Assembly: GCA_019637795.1 (NCBI GenBank) | Contig: JAHBUY010000002.1 | Span: 682,001 to 746,000, forward strand | DNA length: 64,000 bases | Source of the DNA: a bacterium | GTDB lineage: Bacteria; Desulfobacterota; Binatia; HRBIN30; CADEER01 | Direction: 5' to 3' | In this document: in pieces, positions 34,294 to 42,289 of the stretch | Layout: each line of letters opens with the position of its first letter | How positions within the stretch are numbered: the first letter of the stretch is position 1 | Made by a program: the position numbers and the translations under genes | The notes under the pieces: model-generated | Databases searched by the model: none | The model's input: only the letters and a program-made list of their open reading frames with translations | What the model was told of the DNA's origin: nothing

Positions 34294-35358
34294 ATGACCA
34301 CCGCGGATCTCGATGGGCGCGGCACGCGACTCAATCCGGCGAACCGCTACGAGCGCCTCCACCTGGAGGCGAGCGACGCGGACGGCGAAGCGGCGCCGCC
34401 AGCCGCCGACGCGCCCACGGAGCTGTACCGCGACGCGAGCCGCACCATCCTCGCCGAGAACGACAGCCCCGACGTCGGCTTTCGCTTCAGCGTCAATCCG
34501 TATCGCGGCTGCGAGCACGGCTGCGTGTACTGCTACGCCCGGCCCTCGCACGAGTATCTGGGGTTCAGCGCCGGGCTCGATTTCGAGCGCCGGCTGCTGG
34601 TGAAGATGGATGCGCCGGCGCTGTTGCGCGCCGCGCTCGCGGCGCCGCGCTGGCAGCCGCAGGTGGTGGCGCTGTCCGGCAACACCGACTGCTACCAGCC
34701 GGTGGAGCGGCAGTTGCGGCTGACCCGCGCCTGCCTCGAGGTCTTCGCCGAGCACCACAATCCGGTCAGCGTGATCACCAAGTCGGCGCTGGTGGCGCGC
34801 GACGTCGACGTGCTGGCGGCGATGGCGGCCGATGGTCTCGCCCACGTCAGCGTCACCGTGACCACGCTCGACGCCGAGCTGGCGCGGCGTCTGGAACCGC
34901 GCGCGGCGACGCCGGAGCGGCGCCTGCAGGCGATCCGCACCCTCGCCGCCGCCGGCGTGCCGGTGAACGCCATGGTGGCGCCGGTGATTCCCGGGCTGAC
35001 CGACCACGAGATCCCGGCCATTCTCGATCGGGTCGCGGAGGCCGGGGCGCGCAGCGCGGCCTGGGTGCTGCTGCGCCTGGCGACGCCGCTCGACCAGCTC
35101 TTCACCGACTGGCTCGAGCGGCACTATCCGGACCGGGTGGTGCGCGTGCTCGGTCGGCTGCGCTCCTGCCGCGGCGGCGCGCTCAACGATCCGCGCTTCG
35201 GTCGCCGGATGCGTGGCGAGGGGCAGTACGCGGCGCAGATCCGCGACCTCTTCACGCTGGCGGCGCGCCGGCGCGGCCTCGACCGCGCCCTGCCGCCGCT
35301 ACGCGCCGACGGCTTCCGCCTTCCCCCGCGCGCCGGCGACCAGCTCCGGCTGTTCTGA
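34294..35358 (+). CDS. SplB/PA0069-type radical SAM protein
   Basis: 354 residues. The radical-SAM cluster motif is C73-EHG-C77-VY-C80, inside NPYRGCEHGCVYCYARPSHEYLG, the hallmark of the spore-photoproduct-lyase-like Rv2578c/PA0069 family. It continues with VALSGNTDCYQPVER and VITKSALVARDVDVL. The 4Fe-4S cluster generates a 5'-deoxyadenosyl radical; the substrate of this branch is unknown, though DNA-lesion repair has been proposed. ATG 34294 is preferred because AGAGGAGG precedes it; an ATG at 34273 is in frame. Confidence 0.88.
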   Translation: MTTADLDGRGTRLNPANRYERLHLEASDADGEAAPPAADAPTELYRDASRTILAENDSPDVGFRFSVNPYRGCEHGCVYCYARPSHEYLGFSAGLDFERRLLVKMDAPALLRAALAAPRWQPQVVALSGNTDCYQPVERQLRLTRACLEVFAEHHNPVSVITKSALVARDVDVLAAMAADGLAHVSVTVTTLDAELARRLEPRAATPERRLQAIRTLAAAGVPVNAMVAPVIPGLTDHEIPAILDRVAEAGARSAAWVLLRLATPLDQLFTDWLERHYPDRVVRVLGRLRSCRGGALNDPRFGRRMRGEGQYAAQIRDLFTLAARRRGLDRALPPLRADGFRLPPRAGDQLRLF

Positions 35359-35450
35359 GCGCGCCGCCGCGACCACCGCGGACGGCCTTCCCGACGGCCC
35401 GCCGGTCGACCGCGGTTACCGCGATCCGGCGCAGTCGGGGGGCGCGGCCG

Positions 35451-36434
35451 TCACGCGGCTCGCCAGAACACCTGGTCGTCGCGTTCCTCGGTGGCGACGG
35501 CGCCGGCGTGCCGCAGGTACTCGAGGTGCGCCAGGGTCTCGAAGGTCGCCGGGAACTGATAGGTGAGCGGGCTGTCGCTGTCGAAGGCGAAGGCGCGGCG
35601 GGCGACGTCGTAGGCGTGGTGCGGCGCGCGGCGCACGATGTCGAGGATGTCCTGCAACCGCACCCGATGGTGCTGGATGATCTGAGTGGCGCGGTGGCGG
35701 TGGTCGGAGAACGGCCCGCCGTGCGCCGGCAGGACGAGGCCGACGTCGAAGCGCTGGACCTTCTCCTGCGAGGCGATGAAATCGCCGAGCGGGTTGCCGG
35801 TCGAGCCGGGCGCGAAGCCGACGTGCGGCGTGATCTTCGGCAGCAGGTGGTCGCCGACGATCATCGCCCGCTCCGCCGGGAAGAAGAGCACGCAGTGGCC
35901 GGGGGCGTGGCCGGGCGTCCACACCACCTCGACGCGGCGGCGGCCGATGGTGAGGACGTCGCCGTCGGCGAGGGGCGCGTCGGGCGCGGTCGTGATGTAG
36001 AGGCTGCCCCAGATGTCGCTCGGCCGCGGCACGTTCGCGAAGCGCTGCAGCGGCAGCCCGTGGGCGAGGAAGAAGCGCACCGCCTCGACCGGTCGATCGC
36101 TGGGCAGGAAGCCCTGGGCGCGCTCGTACTCCGCCGGGTGCAGGTAGAGCGTCGCGCCGGTGAGATCCCTGTACGCCTTCGAGGTGCCGAAGTGGTCGGG
36201 GTGATGATGGGTGCAGATGATCTTGCGGATGCGCTGCGGCGTCAGTCCGAGCTGCGCCAGCGCTTCGTGGAAGGTGGCGATGCTGTCGGGGCTGCTCATG
36301 CCGGTGTCGACCAGCGCCCACTCGTCGCCGCCGTCGACCAGGTAGACGTTGACGATCGTCGGCTTCATCGGCAGCGGCAGGTGCAGCAGGTGGATCCCCG
36401 GCAGCACCTCGCGGAGCTTCGCCTCGCCCCCCAC
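35451..36434 (-). CDS. MBL-fold metallohydrolase
   Basis: 327-residue metallo-beta-lactamase-fold protein with THHHPDHFG (H76, H78, D80, H81), TPGHAPGH and VGDHLLPKITPHVG supplying the remaining ligands. The long C-terminal extension (about 220-327) is helical, as in the 'MBL fold hydrolase' group close to LACTB2/quinoprotein-type proteins. Substrate unknown. It ends convergent to the SplB-like gene and is followed upstream by the dodecin gene 4 bp away. Confidence 0.83.
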   Translation of the reverse strand: MGGEAKLREVLPGIHLLHLPLPMKPTIVNVYLVDGGDEWALVDTGMSSPDSIATFHEALAQLGLTPQRIRKIICTHHHPDHFGTSKAYRDLTGATLYLHPAEYERAQGFLPSDRPVEAVRFFLAHGLPLQRFANVPRPSDIWGSLYITTAPDAPLADGDVLTIGRRRVEVVWTPGHAPGHCVLFFPAERAMIVGDHLLPKITPHVGFAPGSTGNPLGDFIASQEKVQRFDVGLVLPAHGGPFSDHRHRATQIIQHHRVRLQDILDIVRRAPHHAYDVARRAFAFDSDSPLTYQFPATFETLAHLEYLRHAGAVATEERDDQVFWRAA

Positions 36435-36438
36435 GCGA

Positions 36439-36651
36439 CTACTCGTGCAGCCGGTCCTGGATGAGGAAGGTCACCTGCAGCTTCACGTGCCAGGTGGCGA
36501 CGCTGCCGTTCTCGACCGTGCCGCTCACCTGCAGCACCTCGACGCGGCGGATGCCCTCGATCGTCACCGCGGCGCGCGACACCGCCAGGTTGACCGCATC
36601 CTCGATGCTGTTCGCCGAGCTGCCGGTGAGGGTGATGGACTTCTCGACCAT
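36439..36651 (-). CDS. Dodecin (flavin-binding)
   Basis: 70-residue dodecin: MVEKSITLTGSSANSIEDAV, then the conserved IRRVEVLQVSGTVENGSVATWHVKLQV. Dodecamers store or buffer flavin, stacking isoalloxazines on the conserved Trp (in TWHV). Strand-helix-strand-strand arrangement and length match. It is immediately upstream of the MBL-fold gene. Confidence 0.95.
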   Translation of the reverse strand: MVEKSITLTGSSANSIEDAVNLAVSRAAVTIEGIRRVEVLQVSGTVENGSVATWHVKLQVTFLIQDRLHE

Positions 36652-36761
36652 GCGTCGCCCCTTCGCGTGCGCGGACGCTACGCGAGGGCCGGCGGAGCGT
36701 CAATCGAGCGGTGGCGCCGGCGCCGACACACGCTAGAGTCGCCACCGGAGGGTCCGAGACG

Positions 36762-38438
36762 ATGGGCAAGCGGGTTCTGATGGTCGGCGGCGTTGCCGGT
36801 GGCGCGTCGTGCGCGGCGCGACTGCGGCGGTTGGACGAGGCGGCGGAGATCGCGCTGTTCGACCGCGGACCGCACGTGTCGTTCGCCAACTGCGGCCTGC
36901 CGTACTTCGTCGGCAACGTCATCGCCGACGAGCGCAGCCTGCTGGTCGCGTCGCGCGAGCTCTTCCGCCAGCGCTTCAACATCGATGTCTTCACCCGCCA
37001 CGAGGTGACCGCCATCGACCGCGCGCGGCGCGTGATCACCGTCGTCGACCTCGACGCCGCCGGCGGGCCGCGGCAGCGCGAGGAGCGCTACGACGCGCTG
37101 TTGCTCGCGCCCGGCGCGGCGCCGATCCGGCCGCCGCTGCCCGGCATCGACCTGCCCGGCATCTTCGCGGTGCGCACCATTCCCGACACCCGCCGCATCC
37201 GGAGCTGGATCGAGGAGCGGCGGCCGCGGCGCGCGCTCGTGGTCGGCGGCGGGTTCATCGGCCTCGAGATGGCGGAAAACCTCGCGCACCGTGGCCTCGC
37301 GGTGACGATCCTCGAGAAGCTCCCGCAGGTGATGCCGCCGCTCGACGCGGAGATGGCGGCGCCGGTGCAGCAGCATCTGACGGCCAGCGGCGTGGCGCTG
37401 CACCTCGGCGACGGCCTCGCGGGGTTCGCGACCGACGGCGAGGGACTGGTGGCGCTCACCGAGCGCGGGGCGCGGCTCGCCGCCGATCTGGTGATCCTCT
37501 CGATCGGCGTGCGTGCCGAGACCGGGCTCGCGGTCGCGGCCGGGCTGCCGCTCGGCGAGCGCGGCGGCATCGCCGTGGACAGCCAGATGCGCACGGCGGA
37601 TCCGCACATCTGGGCGGTCGGCGACGCGGTCGAGGTGCGCGACGTCATCAGCGGCCAGGAGGTGATCGTTCCGCTCGCCGGCCCGGCCAACCGCCAGGGC
37701 CGGATCGCCGCCGAGTCGATCGCCGGTCGCCCGCGCAGCTTTCGCGGCGTGCAGGCGACCGCGGTGGTCGGCGTCTTCGGGCTCACCGTCGCCACCACCG
37801 GCGCGAGCGAAAAGGGATTGCAGCGCAGCGGCGTCGCCGACGCCGCCTGCGTGTACCTCCATCCCGGCCACCACGCCGGCTACTATCCGGGCGCGAAACC
37901 GATCCACCTGAAGCTGCTCTTCCGCGTTCCCGATGGCCGCATTCTCGGCGCGCAGGCGGTCGGGCTCGAAGGGGTCGAGAAGCGCATCGACGTGATCGCG
38001 ACCATGATCCAGCTCGGCGGTACGGTCCGCGATCTGGCGGAGGCCGAGCTCTGCTACGCGCCGCAGTTCGGCGGCGCCAAGGATCCGGTGAATCTCGCCG
38101 GCATGATCGCGGTCAACCACCTCGACGGCCTGATGCCGCTCGCCGACTGGCGGGCGCTCGCTGCCGTCGCGCAGCTCGTCGACGTGCGCGACCCGGACGA
38201 GTTCGCCGCCGGTCACATCCCCGGGGCGCGCAACCTGCCGCTGTCGCAGTTGCGCGAGCGGGTCGGCGAGCTGAGCGCCGGGGAGCCGATCGCCTGCTAC
38301 TGCGGTGTCGGCCAGCGCGCGTACTACGCGACTCGCTTTCTGCTGCAGCGCGGCTATCGCGCCGCCAACCTGTCGGGCGGCTACACCACCTACCGTCAGC
38401 TCGTCGCCGGCGGGGTGATCGCGGCTACGACGGCGTGA
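36762..38438 (+). CDS. CoA-disulfide reductase with C-terminal rhodanese domain
   Basis: 558 residues: a pyridine-nucleotide disulfide reductase (about 1-455) with GGVAGGASCAARLRR, the single active Cys44 in SFANCGLPYF, a second dinucleotide motif VVGGGFIGLEMAENL and IWAVGDAVEV, then a rhodanese domain (about 465-550) with active Cys514 in CYCGVGQRAYYA. This architecture is that of CoADR-Rhd/NADH-dependent persulfide reductase (Npsr), which reduces CoA disulfides, persulfides or polysulfide. A GloB/persulfide-dioxygenase-like MBL protein follows nearby (38808-39485). Confidence 0.92.
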   Translation: MGKRVLMVGGVAGGASCAARLRRLDEAAEIALFDRGPHVSFANCGLPYFVGNVIADERSLLVASRELFRQRFNIDVFTRHEVTAIDRARRVITVVDLDAAGGPRQREERYDALLLAPGAAPIRPPLPGIDLPGIFAVRTIPDTRRIRSWIEERRPRRALVVGGGFIGLEMAENLAHRGLAVTILEKLPQVMPPLDAEMAAPVQQHLTASGVALHLGDGLAGFATDGEGLVALTERGARLAADLVILSIGVRAETGLAVAAGLPLGERGGIAVDSQMRTADPHIWAVGDAVEVRDVISGQEVIVPLAGPANRQGRIAAESIAGRPRSFRGVQATAVVGVFGLTVATTGASEKGLQRSGVADAACVYLHPGHHAGYYPGAKPIHLKLLFRVPDGRILGAQAVGLEGVEKRIDVIATMIQLGGTVRDLAEAELCYAPQFGGAKDPVNLAGMIAVNHLDGLMPLADWRALAAVAQLVDVRDPDEFAAGHIPGARNLPLSQLRERVGELSAGEPIACYCGVGQRAYYATRFLLQRGYRAANLSGGYTTYRQLVAGGVIAATTA

Positions 38439-38808
38439 GCAGGCGCCGGCCGGGCGTCCAGGCGCGGATGCGGCGGCGGCCGATCACCGGGCAGTTATAG
38501 CGGTACACCCACGTCTCCACGACGCCACCGCCGTCGCGGCGCGCGGCCGCCCGCTCGCGAACGTAGAGTCCCTGCGCCACGCCCTCGTACTCGTCGAGGC
38601 GGGCGAGCGCGGTCGGGTCGCCGAGCTCGATGATCGTGCCCGGCACCGGATCGCTGCCGGGCAGCAGGCCGGGATAGCCGCCGAGGTCGTAGAGCGCGCC
38701 GGCGACGGTGCCCGTGCCGAGCGCGCGCGATGGCGTCCCGTTCAACACCAGGGCGCGCTGCCGCGCATCGCGCAGCGTGCCGTAGGCGAAGAGCAGGGGG
38801 CGGGGCAT
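38425..38808 (-). CDS. Gamma-glutamylcyclotransferase-like protein (AIG2/GGCT fold)
   Basis: 127 residues with the GGCT signature FAYGTLRDARQ near the N-terminus, the GGYPGLLPG loop and the catalytic acidic residue in LARLDEYEGV. It converts gamma-glutamyl amines to 5-oxoproline or acts on related peptides. Overlaps the 3' end of the reductase-rhodanese gene by 14 bp and abuts the MBL gene upstream. Confidence 0.88.
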   Translation of the reverse strand: MPRPLLFAYGTLRDARQRALVLNGTPSRALGTGTVAGALYDLGGYPGLLPGSDPVPGTIIELGDPTALARLDEYEGVAQGLYVRERAAARRDGGGVVETWVYRYNCPVIGRRRIRAWTPGRRLLTPS

Positions 38809-39485
38809 CAGTAGCCCATCATCCCCATGAAGTCCTCGAGGCGCTCGAAGCGGAGGTAGAGATTGCGCCGTTTCTCCTCGCCCATGGTGGAGCGCGGCCG
38901 GTCGGCGTAGTCGTGGCCGGGATAGAGCACGGTGTCGTCGGGCAGCGCCTTCAGCTTGTTGACCAGGCTGTCGTACATCTGCGCCGGATCGCTGCCCGGC
39001 AGGTCGACGCGGCCGCAGCCACCGATGAACAGCGTGTCGCCGGAGACCAGGCTGTCGCCGACCAGGAAGCACTGCGAGCCGGGCGTGTGCCCCGGTGTGT
39101 GCAGGAAGCGGATGCGCTGCTCGCCGAGGTCGAGCACGTCGCCGCTCTCGCACAGCGCCAGATCGGTCTTCGACAGATCGCACACCCGCGGCACGTAGTC
39201 GGCCTCGTCCTTGTGGACGTACACCTTGATCTTCGCGCCGCGCGCCAGCAGCTCGACCGGGCCGGCGATGTGATGGCCCATCAGCCGGCCGCCGATGTGG
39301 TCCGGATGGAAGTGGGTGATCAGCGCCGCCTCGAGCGTCATGTCGTCGGCGGCCAGCGTGTTGAGCACCGCGTCGATGTCCCAGGCCGGATCGACGGCGA
39401 CCGCGCGCCGCGTCGTCGTGTCGCCGATCAGGTAGACGAAATTCTGCATCGGGCCGAGCGGCAGTTGCTTGAGGTAGAGACTCAC
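38808..39485 (-). CDS. MBL-fold hydrolase, GloB/persulfide dioxygenase-like
   Basis: 225 residues, metallo-beta-lactamase fold with THFHPDHIGG (H58, H60, D62, H63), TPGHTPGSQCFLVG and SGDTLFIGGCGRVDLPGSD. The GGCGRVDLPGSD segment is shared by the ETHE1/blh-type persulfide dioxygenases and short glyoxalase II paralogues; the ending YPGHDYADRPRSTMGEEKRRN fits both. Neighbouring reductase-rhodanese favours sulfur detoxification. Stop/start overlap with both flanking minus-strand genes. Confidence 0.83.
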   Translation of the reverse strand: MSLYLKQLPLGPMQNFVYLIGDTTTRRAVAVDPAWDIDAVLNTLAADDMTLEAALITHFHPDHIGGRLMGHHIAGPVELLARGAKIKVYVHKDEADYVPRVCDLSKTDLALCESGDVLDLGEQRIRFLHTPGHTPGSQCFLVGDSLVSGDTLFIGGCGRVDLPGSDPAQMYDSLVNKLKALPDDTVLYPGHDYADRPRSTMGEEKRRNLYLRFERLEDFMGMMGY

Positions 39486-40162
39486 CGACGATCCTTTCCG
39501 CGTCTACCGGGGCGCGCCGGGTTGTTGGTGGGGCTCGCCGAAGGTCGCTTGCGCGCGGCCGCCGGGCGGTCGCGATTGCGCAGGCCGCGTTGCCACAGGT
39601 ACTCGGCCTCGCCGTTCTGCTTGCCGATCCAGCGCGAGAGCACGAACAGGAGATCGCTCAGGCGGTTCACGTAGGGAATGACCTGGGCGCCGATCGGCTC
39701 CTCGCGCGCCAGGCGGATGATCTGGCGCTCGGCGCGCCGGCAGACGGTGCGCGCGTGGTGCAGCACCGCGCTCACCGGGCCGCCGCCGGGCAGGACGAAC
39801 GAGCGCAGCGGCTCGAGATCGCGCTGGCACGCGTCCATGATCCGCTCGAGGGCGCGGACGTCGTCGGCGCCGACCGTGAACATGCCCTCGTACTCGGCCT
39901 CCGGCGGCGTCGCCAGCTCGCTGCCGAGATCGAACAGCTCGTTCTGCAGCCGGGTGAGAATGTCATCGAGGCGGCGGCGGGCCGGCGTCGCGTCGCCCTG
40001 CGCGTTGAAGCTGCGGGCGAGGCCGAGGATGGCGTTGAGCTCGTCGAGCTCCCCGTAGCACTCGACGCGGCGCGAGTCCTTGGCGACGCGTTCGCCGCCG
40101 ACCAGCGCCGTAGTGCCCGCGTCGCCGGTGCGCGTGTAGACGCGCGTGATGTTGATCGCCAT
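39482..40162 (-). CDS. Cob(I)alamin adenosyltransferase, PduO type
   Basis: 226 residues, ATP:cob(I)alamin adenosyltransferase. The N-terminal ATP loop is VYTRTGDAGTTALVGGERVAKD, followed by ECYGELDELNAILGLA and the C-terminal CRRAERQIIRL...YVNRLSDLLFVLSRW. It makes adenosylcobalamin. A disordered Arg/Pro tail (about 195-226) extends past the usual 185-190 residue length. Coupled by 4-bp overlap to the MBL gene downstream. Confidence 0.93.
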   Translation of the reverse strand: MAINITRVYTRTGDAGTTALVGGERVAKDSRRVECYGELDELNAILGLARSFNAQGDATPARRRLDDILTRLQNELFDLGSELATPPEAEYEGMFTVGADDVRALERIMDACQRDLEPLRSFVLPGGGPVSAVLHHARTVCRRAERQIIRLAREEPIGAQVIPYVNRLSDLLFVLSRWIGKQNGEAEYLWQRGLRNRDRPAAARKRPSASPTNNPARPGRRGKDRR

Positions 40163-40198
40163 GACGACGCCGGACCCTAGCACGGCGGCCCGGCCGGG

Positions 40199-40639
40199 TC
40201 AGGGCACCGGCGCCTGGTCCGGACCGCTGAAGGGCGGCGCGTACACGACGACGGACACCGCCGGTTCGGCGCCTTCGTTGACGAACCAGTGCGGCGTGCC
40301 GCGCGGGATGAACGCCGCGTCCCCGGGGCGCATCGCCCGCGCCACGCCGGCGAGCCAGAGGGTGCCGTGGCCGCGGGCCAACAGCACGGTGAGGTCGTAG
40401 CGGGTGTGGATGTGCGGCGCTTCGCGGTCGCGGATCTGGACCACCGAGACGCTCGCTTCCTCTCCCTGCAGCAGCGGCTGAACGCGCAGGGTCTGGTCGG
40501 GCTGGATCGGCGCCGCGGCGAGGGCCTGGGTGACCAGGTCGGTGCCGGCCGGGCCGGGAACGAGGAAGGAGGGCGCCGGGGATCGTGCGGCGCACGCCGC
40601 CAACAACGGGGCGACGAGGAGGAGACGGCTGCGGCGCAT
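40199..40639 (-). CDS. Cupin-domain lipoprotein
   Basis: 146 residues: signal and lipobox LLAACAARS (Cys16), then a single cupin barrel with HIHTRYDLTVLLARGHGTLWLAG (motif 1-like His pair) and GDAAFIPRGTPHWFVNEG (motif 2 with His). It binds a metal or small ligand at the outer membrane or periplasm. No neighbour suggests a specific role; it lies between the PduO gene and a TetR gene. Confidence 0.8.
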   Translation of the reverse strand: MRRSRLLLVAPLLAACAARSPAPSFLVPGPAGTDLVTQALAAAPIQPDQTLRVQPLLQGEEASVSVVQIRDREAPHIHTRYDLTVLLARGHGTLWLAGVARAMRPGDAAFIPRGTPHWFVNEGAEPAVSVVVYAPPFSGPDQAPVP

Positions 40640-40699
40640 CGCGGCGAGGTCTAGCAGTTCGTCGAAGAACTGGGCAGCTACTGCGGGCCGGCGGGCGAG

Positions 40700-41329
40700 T
40701 CACGCGCGCCAGGCGCCCGCCATCTGTTCCGCGATCAGCGCCTCGAACCGCTCGGCATCGAGCCCGAGCGCCGCCGTCTCGCCGTTGGCGATCGCGTCGC
40801 AGGCGCGCTCGAAGGTGTAGAGGCGCAGCGCATCCGCCTCGCGCCCCGCCGACGCCGCGGCGGCGGGGCGGCGGAGCTCCGCCAGCCACTCGAGCTGGCG
40901 GCGCCGCTGGGTGAGATAGAAGGCGCGCACCACGTCGTCGACGCCGACCAGCGCCAGCAGGCTGGCGCGCAGACCGCGCCAGCGGCGATGGTGGGCGATC
41001 ACCCACGTCGTCAGATGGCGCGCCGCCTCGGCGGCCGGCAGCCCGGCGCGCACGGTGCCCGCGACGTGGCGCCACTCGGCGCCGACCCAGCGCTCGTAGG
41101 CGGCGAGCAGGATCGCCCGCTTGTCCTCGAAGTGCTTGTAGAAGGTCGCCGGCGAATAGCCGGCGGCGCGGGCGATGGCGTTGGAGTCGGTGCCGAAGTA
41201 GCCATCGCGGTTCAGCACCTCCGCCGCGGCGGCGATCAGCCGCTCGCGCGTTCCCTCGGGCGTGCCGCGCCGCGGTCGCCCCTCGGCCGCGCGCGCCAGA
41301 CGCAGCCGCGCCGTGGTCTCGGCGCTCAT
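40700..41329 (-). CDS. TetR/AcrR family transcriptional regulator
   Basis: 209 residues with the TetR DNA-binding domain TRERLIAAAAEVLNRDGYFGTDSNAIARAAGYSPATFYKHFEDK (about 26-70) and a helical ligand domain. Its start overlaps the stop of the upstream alpha/beta hydrolase by 4 bp, so regulator and hydrolase are one operon and the protein likely represses the shared promoter at 42211-42255. Confidence 0.9.
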   Translation of the reverse strand: MSAETTARLRLARAAEGRPRRGTPEGTRERLIAAAAEVLNRDGYFGTDSNAIARAAGYSPATFYKHFEDKRAILLAAYERWVGAEWRHVAGTVRAGLPAAEAARHLTTWVIAHHRRWRGLRASLLALVGVDDVVRAFYLTQRRRQLEWLAELRRPAAAASAGREADALRLYTFERACDAIANGETAALGLDAERFEALIAEQMAGAWRA

Positions 41330-42204
41330 TGCAATCGCGCCAGGAAGCGGGCGAAGGTGGCGTCGAAGTCCTGCGGGCACTCGAGGAACGGGGCGTGCCC
41401 GCCGCGGAAGATCGCGAGCTCGCCGTTGCGCAGGGCAGCGATGCCCGGCCGATTGAAGGCGAGCGGGTTCAGGCGGTCGCCGGTGGACCAGGCGATCAGC
41501 GCCGGACACGCGATGCGCGGCAACAGCGGCGTCAGGTCGTCGTCCGGCTGACCGAAGCTCCGCCAGGCGGCGGCGAGCAGTGCCGCCACCTCCGGCCAGG
41601 TGGCGACGATGCGGGCGCGCTGCTCGGCCGCCGGCGCCTCGCTCAGGACCCCGCGATACATGGCGGCGAACGCCCGCCGCGTCCACCGACCGCCGCGCGC
41701 CCCGCGGGAGAAGAAGCGCGCCATGGCGCCGGTGAAGAGACGCTTCCGCAGGCCGTGCGCGACCAGCCCACCGGGGTTGCAGGCGATCACGCCGCGCACC
41801 CGGCCGGGGCGGTTCGCCGCCACCCGCAGAGCGGCCGCGCCGCCGATCGAGTTGCCGAGCAGCACCACCCGGTCGAGCGCCAGCGCGTCGAGCGCCGCTT
41901 CCAGCATCGCCGCATAGCGCTGGCCGCTCGGCGCCACCCGATCGGCGTCCGAACGCCCCTGCCCCGGCCAGTCCAGGGCGATGACCCGGAAGCGATCGCG
42001 ATGCCGGGCGCGGAAGCCGGCAAAGTCCCCGGCCCCATGCCCGACGGCGTGCAGACAGACCACCACCGGCCCCCTGCCCTCGTCGTCATACGCCAGTCGC
42101 ACGCCGTCGACATTCACGAAGCGGCAGCGAGGTCCCGCTCCGACCGCGGCCCGCGTGGTCTCCGGCACTGAATCACTTCCCCGCAAGGCGACGGCAATGT
42201 CCAT
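41326..42204 (-). CDS. Alpha/beta hydrolase (serine nucleophile)
   Basis: 292 residues: CLHAVGHGAGDFAGF oxyanion region, nucleophile LLGNSIGGAAALRV (Ser) and terminal FRGGHAPFLECPQDF with the catalytic His. It resembles meta-cleavage product hydrolases and esterases of the 2-hydroxymuconate semialdehyde hydrolase type, but the substrate is undetermined. Start MDIAV at 42204; the predicted -10 lies only a few bases before it, so the mRNA may be nearly leaderless. Operon with the TetR gene. Confidence 0.83.
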   Translation of the reverse strand: MDIAVALRGSDSVPETTRAAVGAGPRCRFVNVDGVRLAYDDEGRGPVVVCLHAVGHGAGDFAGFRARHRDRFRVIALDWPGQGRSDADRVAPSGQRYAAMLEAALDALALDRVVLLGNSIGGAAALRVAANRPGRVRGVIACNPGGLVAHGLRKRLFTGAMARFFSRGARGGRWTRRAFAAMYRGVLSEAPAAEQRARIVATWPEVAALLAAAWRSFGQPDDDLTPLLPRIACPALIAWSTGDRLNPLAFNRPGIAALRNGELAIFRGGHAPFLECPQDFDATFARFLARLQ

Positions 42205-42210
42205 GTCGCT

Positions 42211-42255
42211 TATCAATACCAGTATCACTATCCTGTCAAGGAGATAATCAATACC
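42211..42255 (-). promoter_or_regulatory. Promoter and repeat operator of the hydrolase-TetR operon
   Basis: On the minus strand a consensus TTGACA (42234-42239) is 17 bp from a weak TTGATA (42211-42216). Two direct copies of GGTATTGAT flank the -35 (42212-42220 and 42247-42255), and ATACTGGTAT between them is a short palindrome. This is an AT-rich island in a 70% GC region. A TetR operator is inferred. Confidence 0.45.
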
Positions 42256-42289
42256 CGGTGCGGGCTTCCGAATGTACGTCGGGCCGGGC

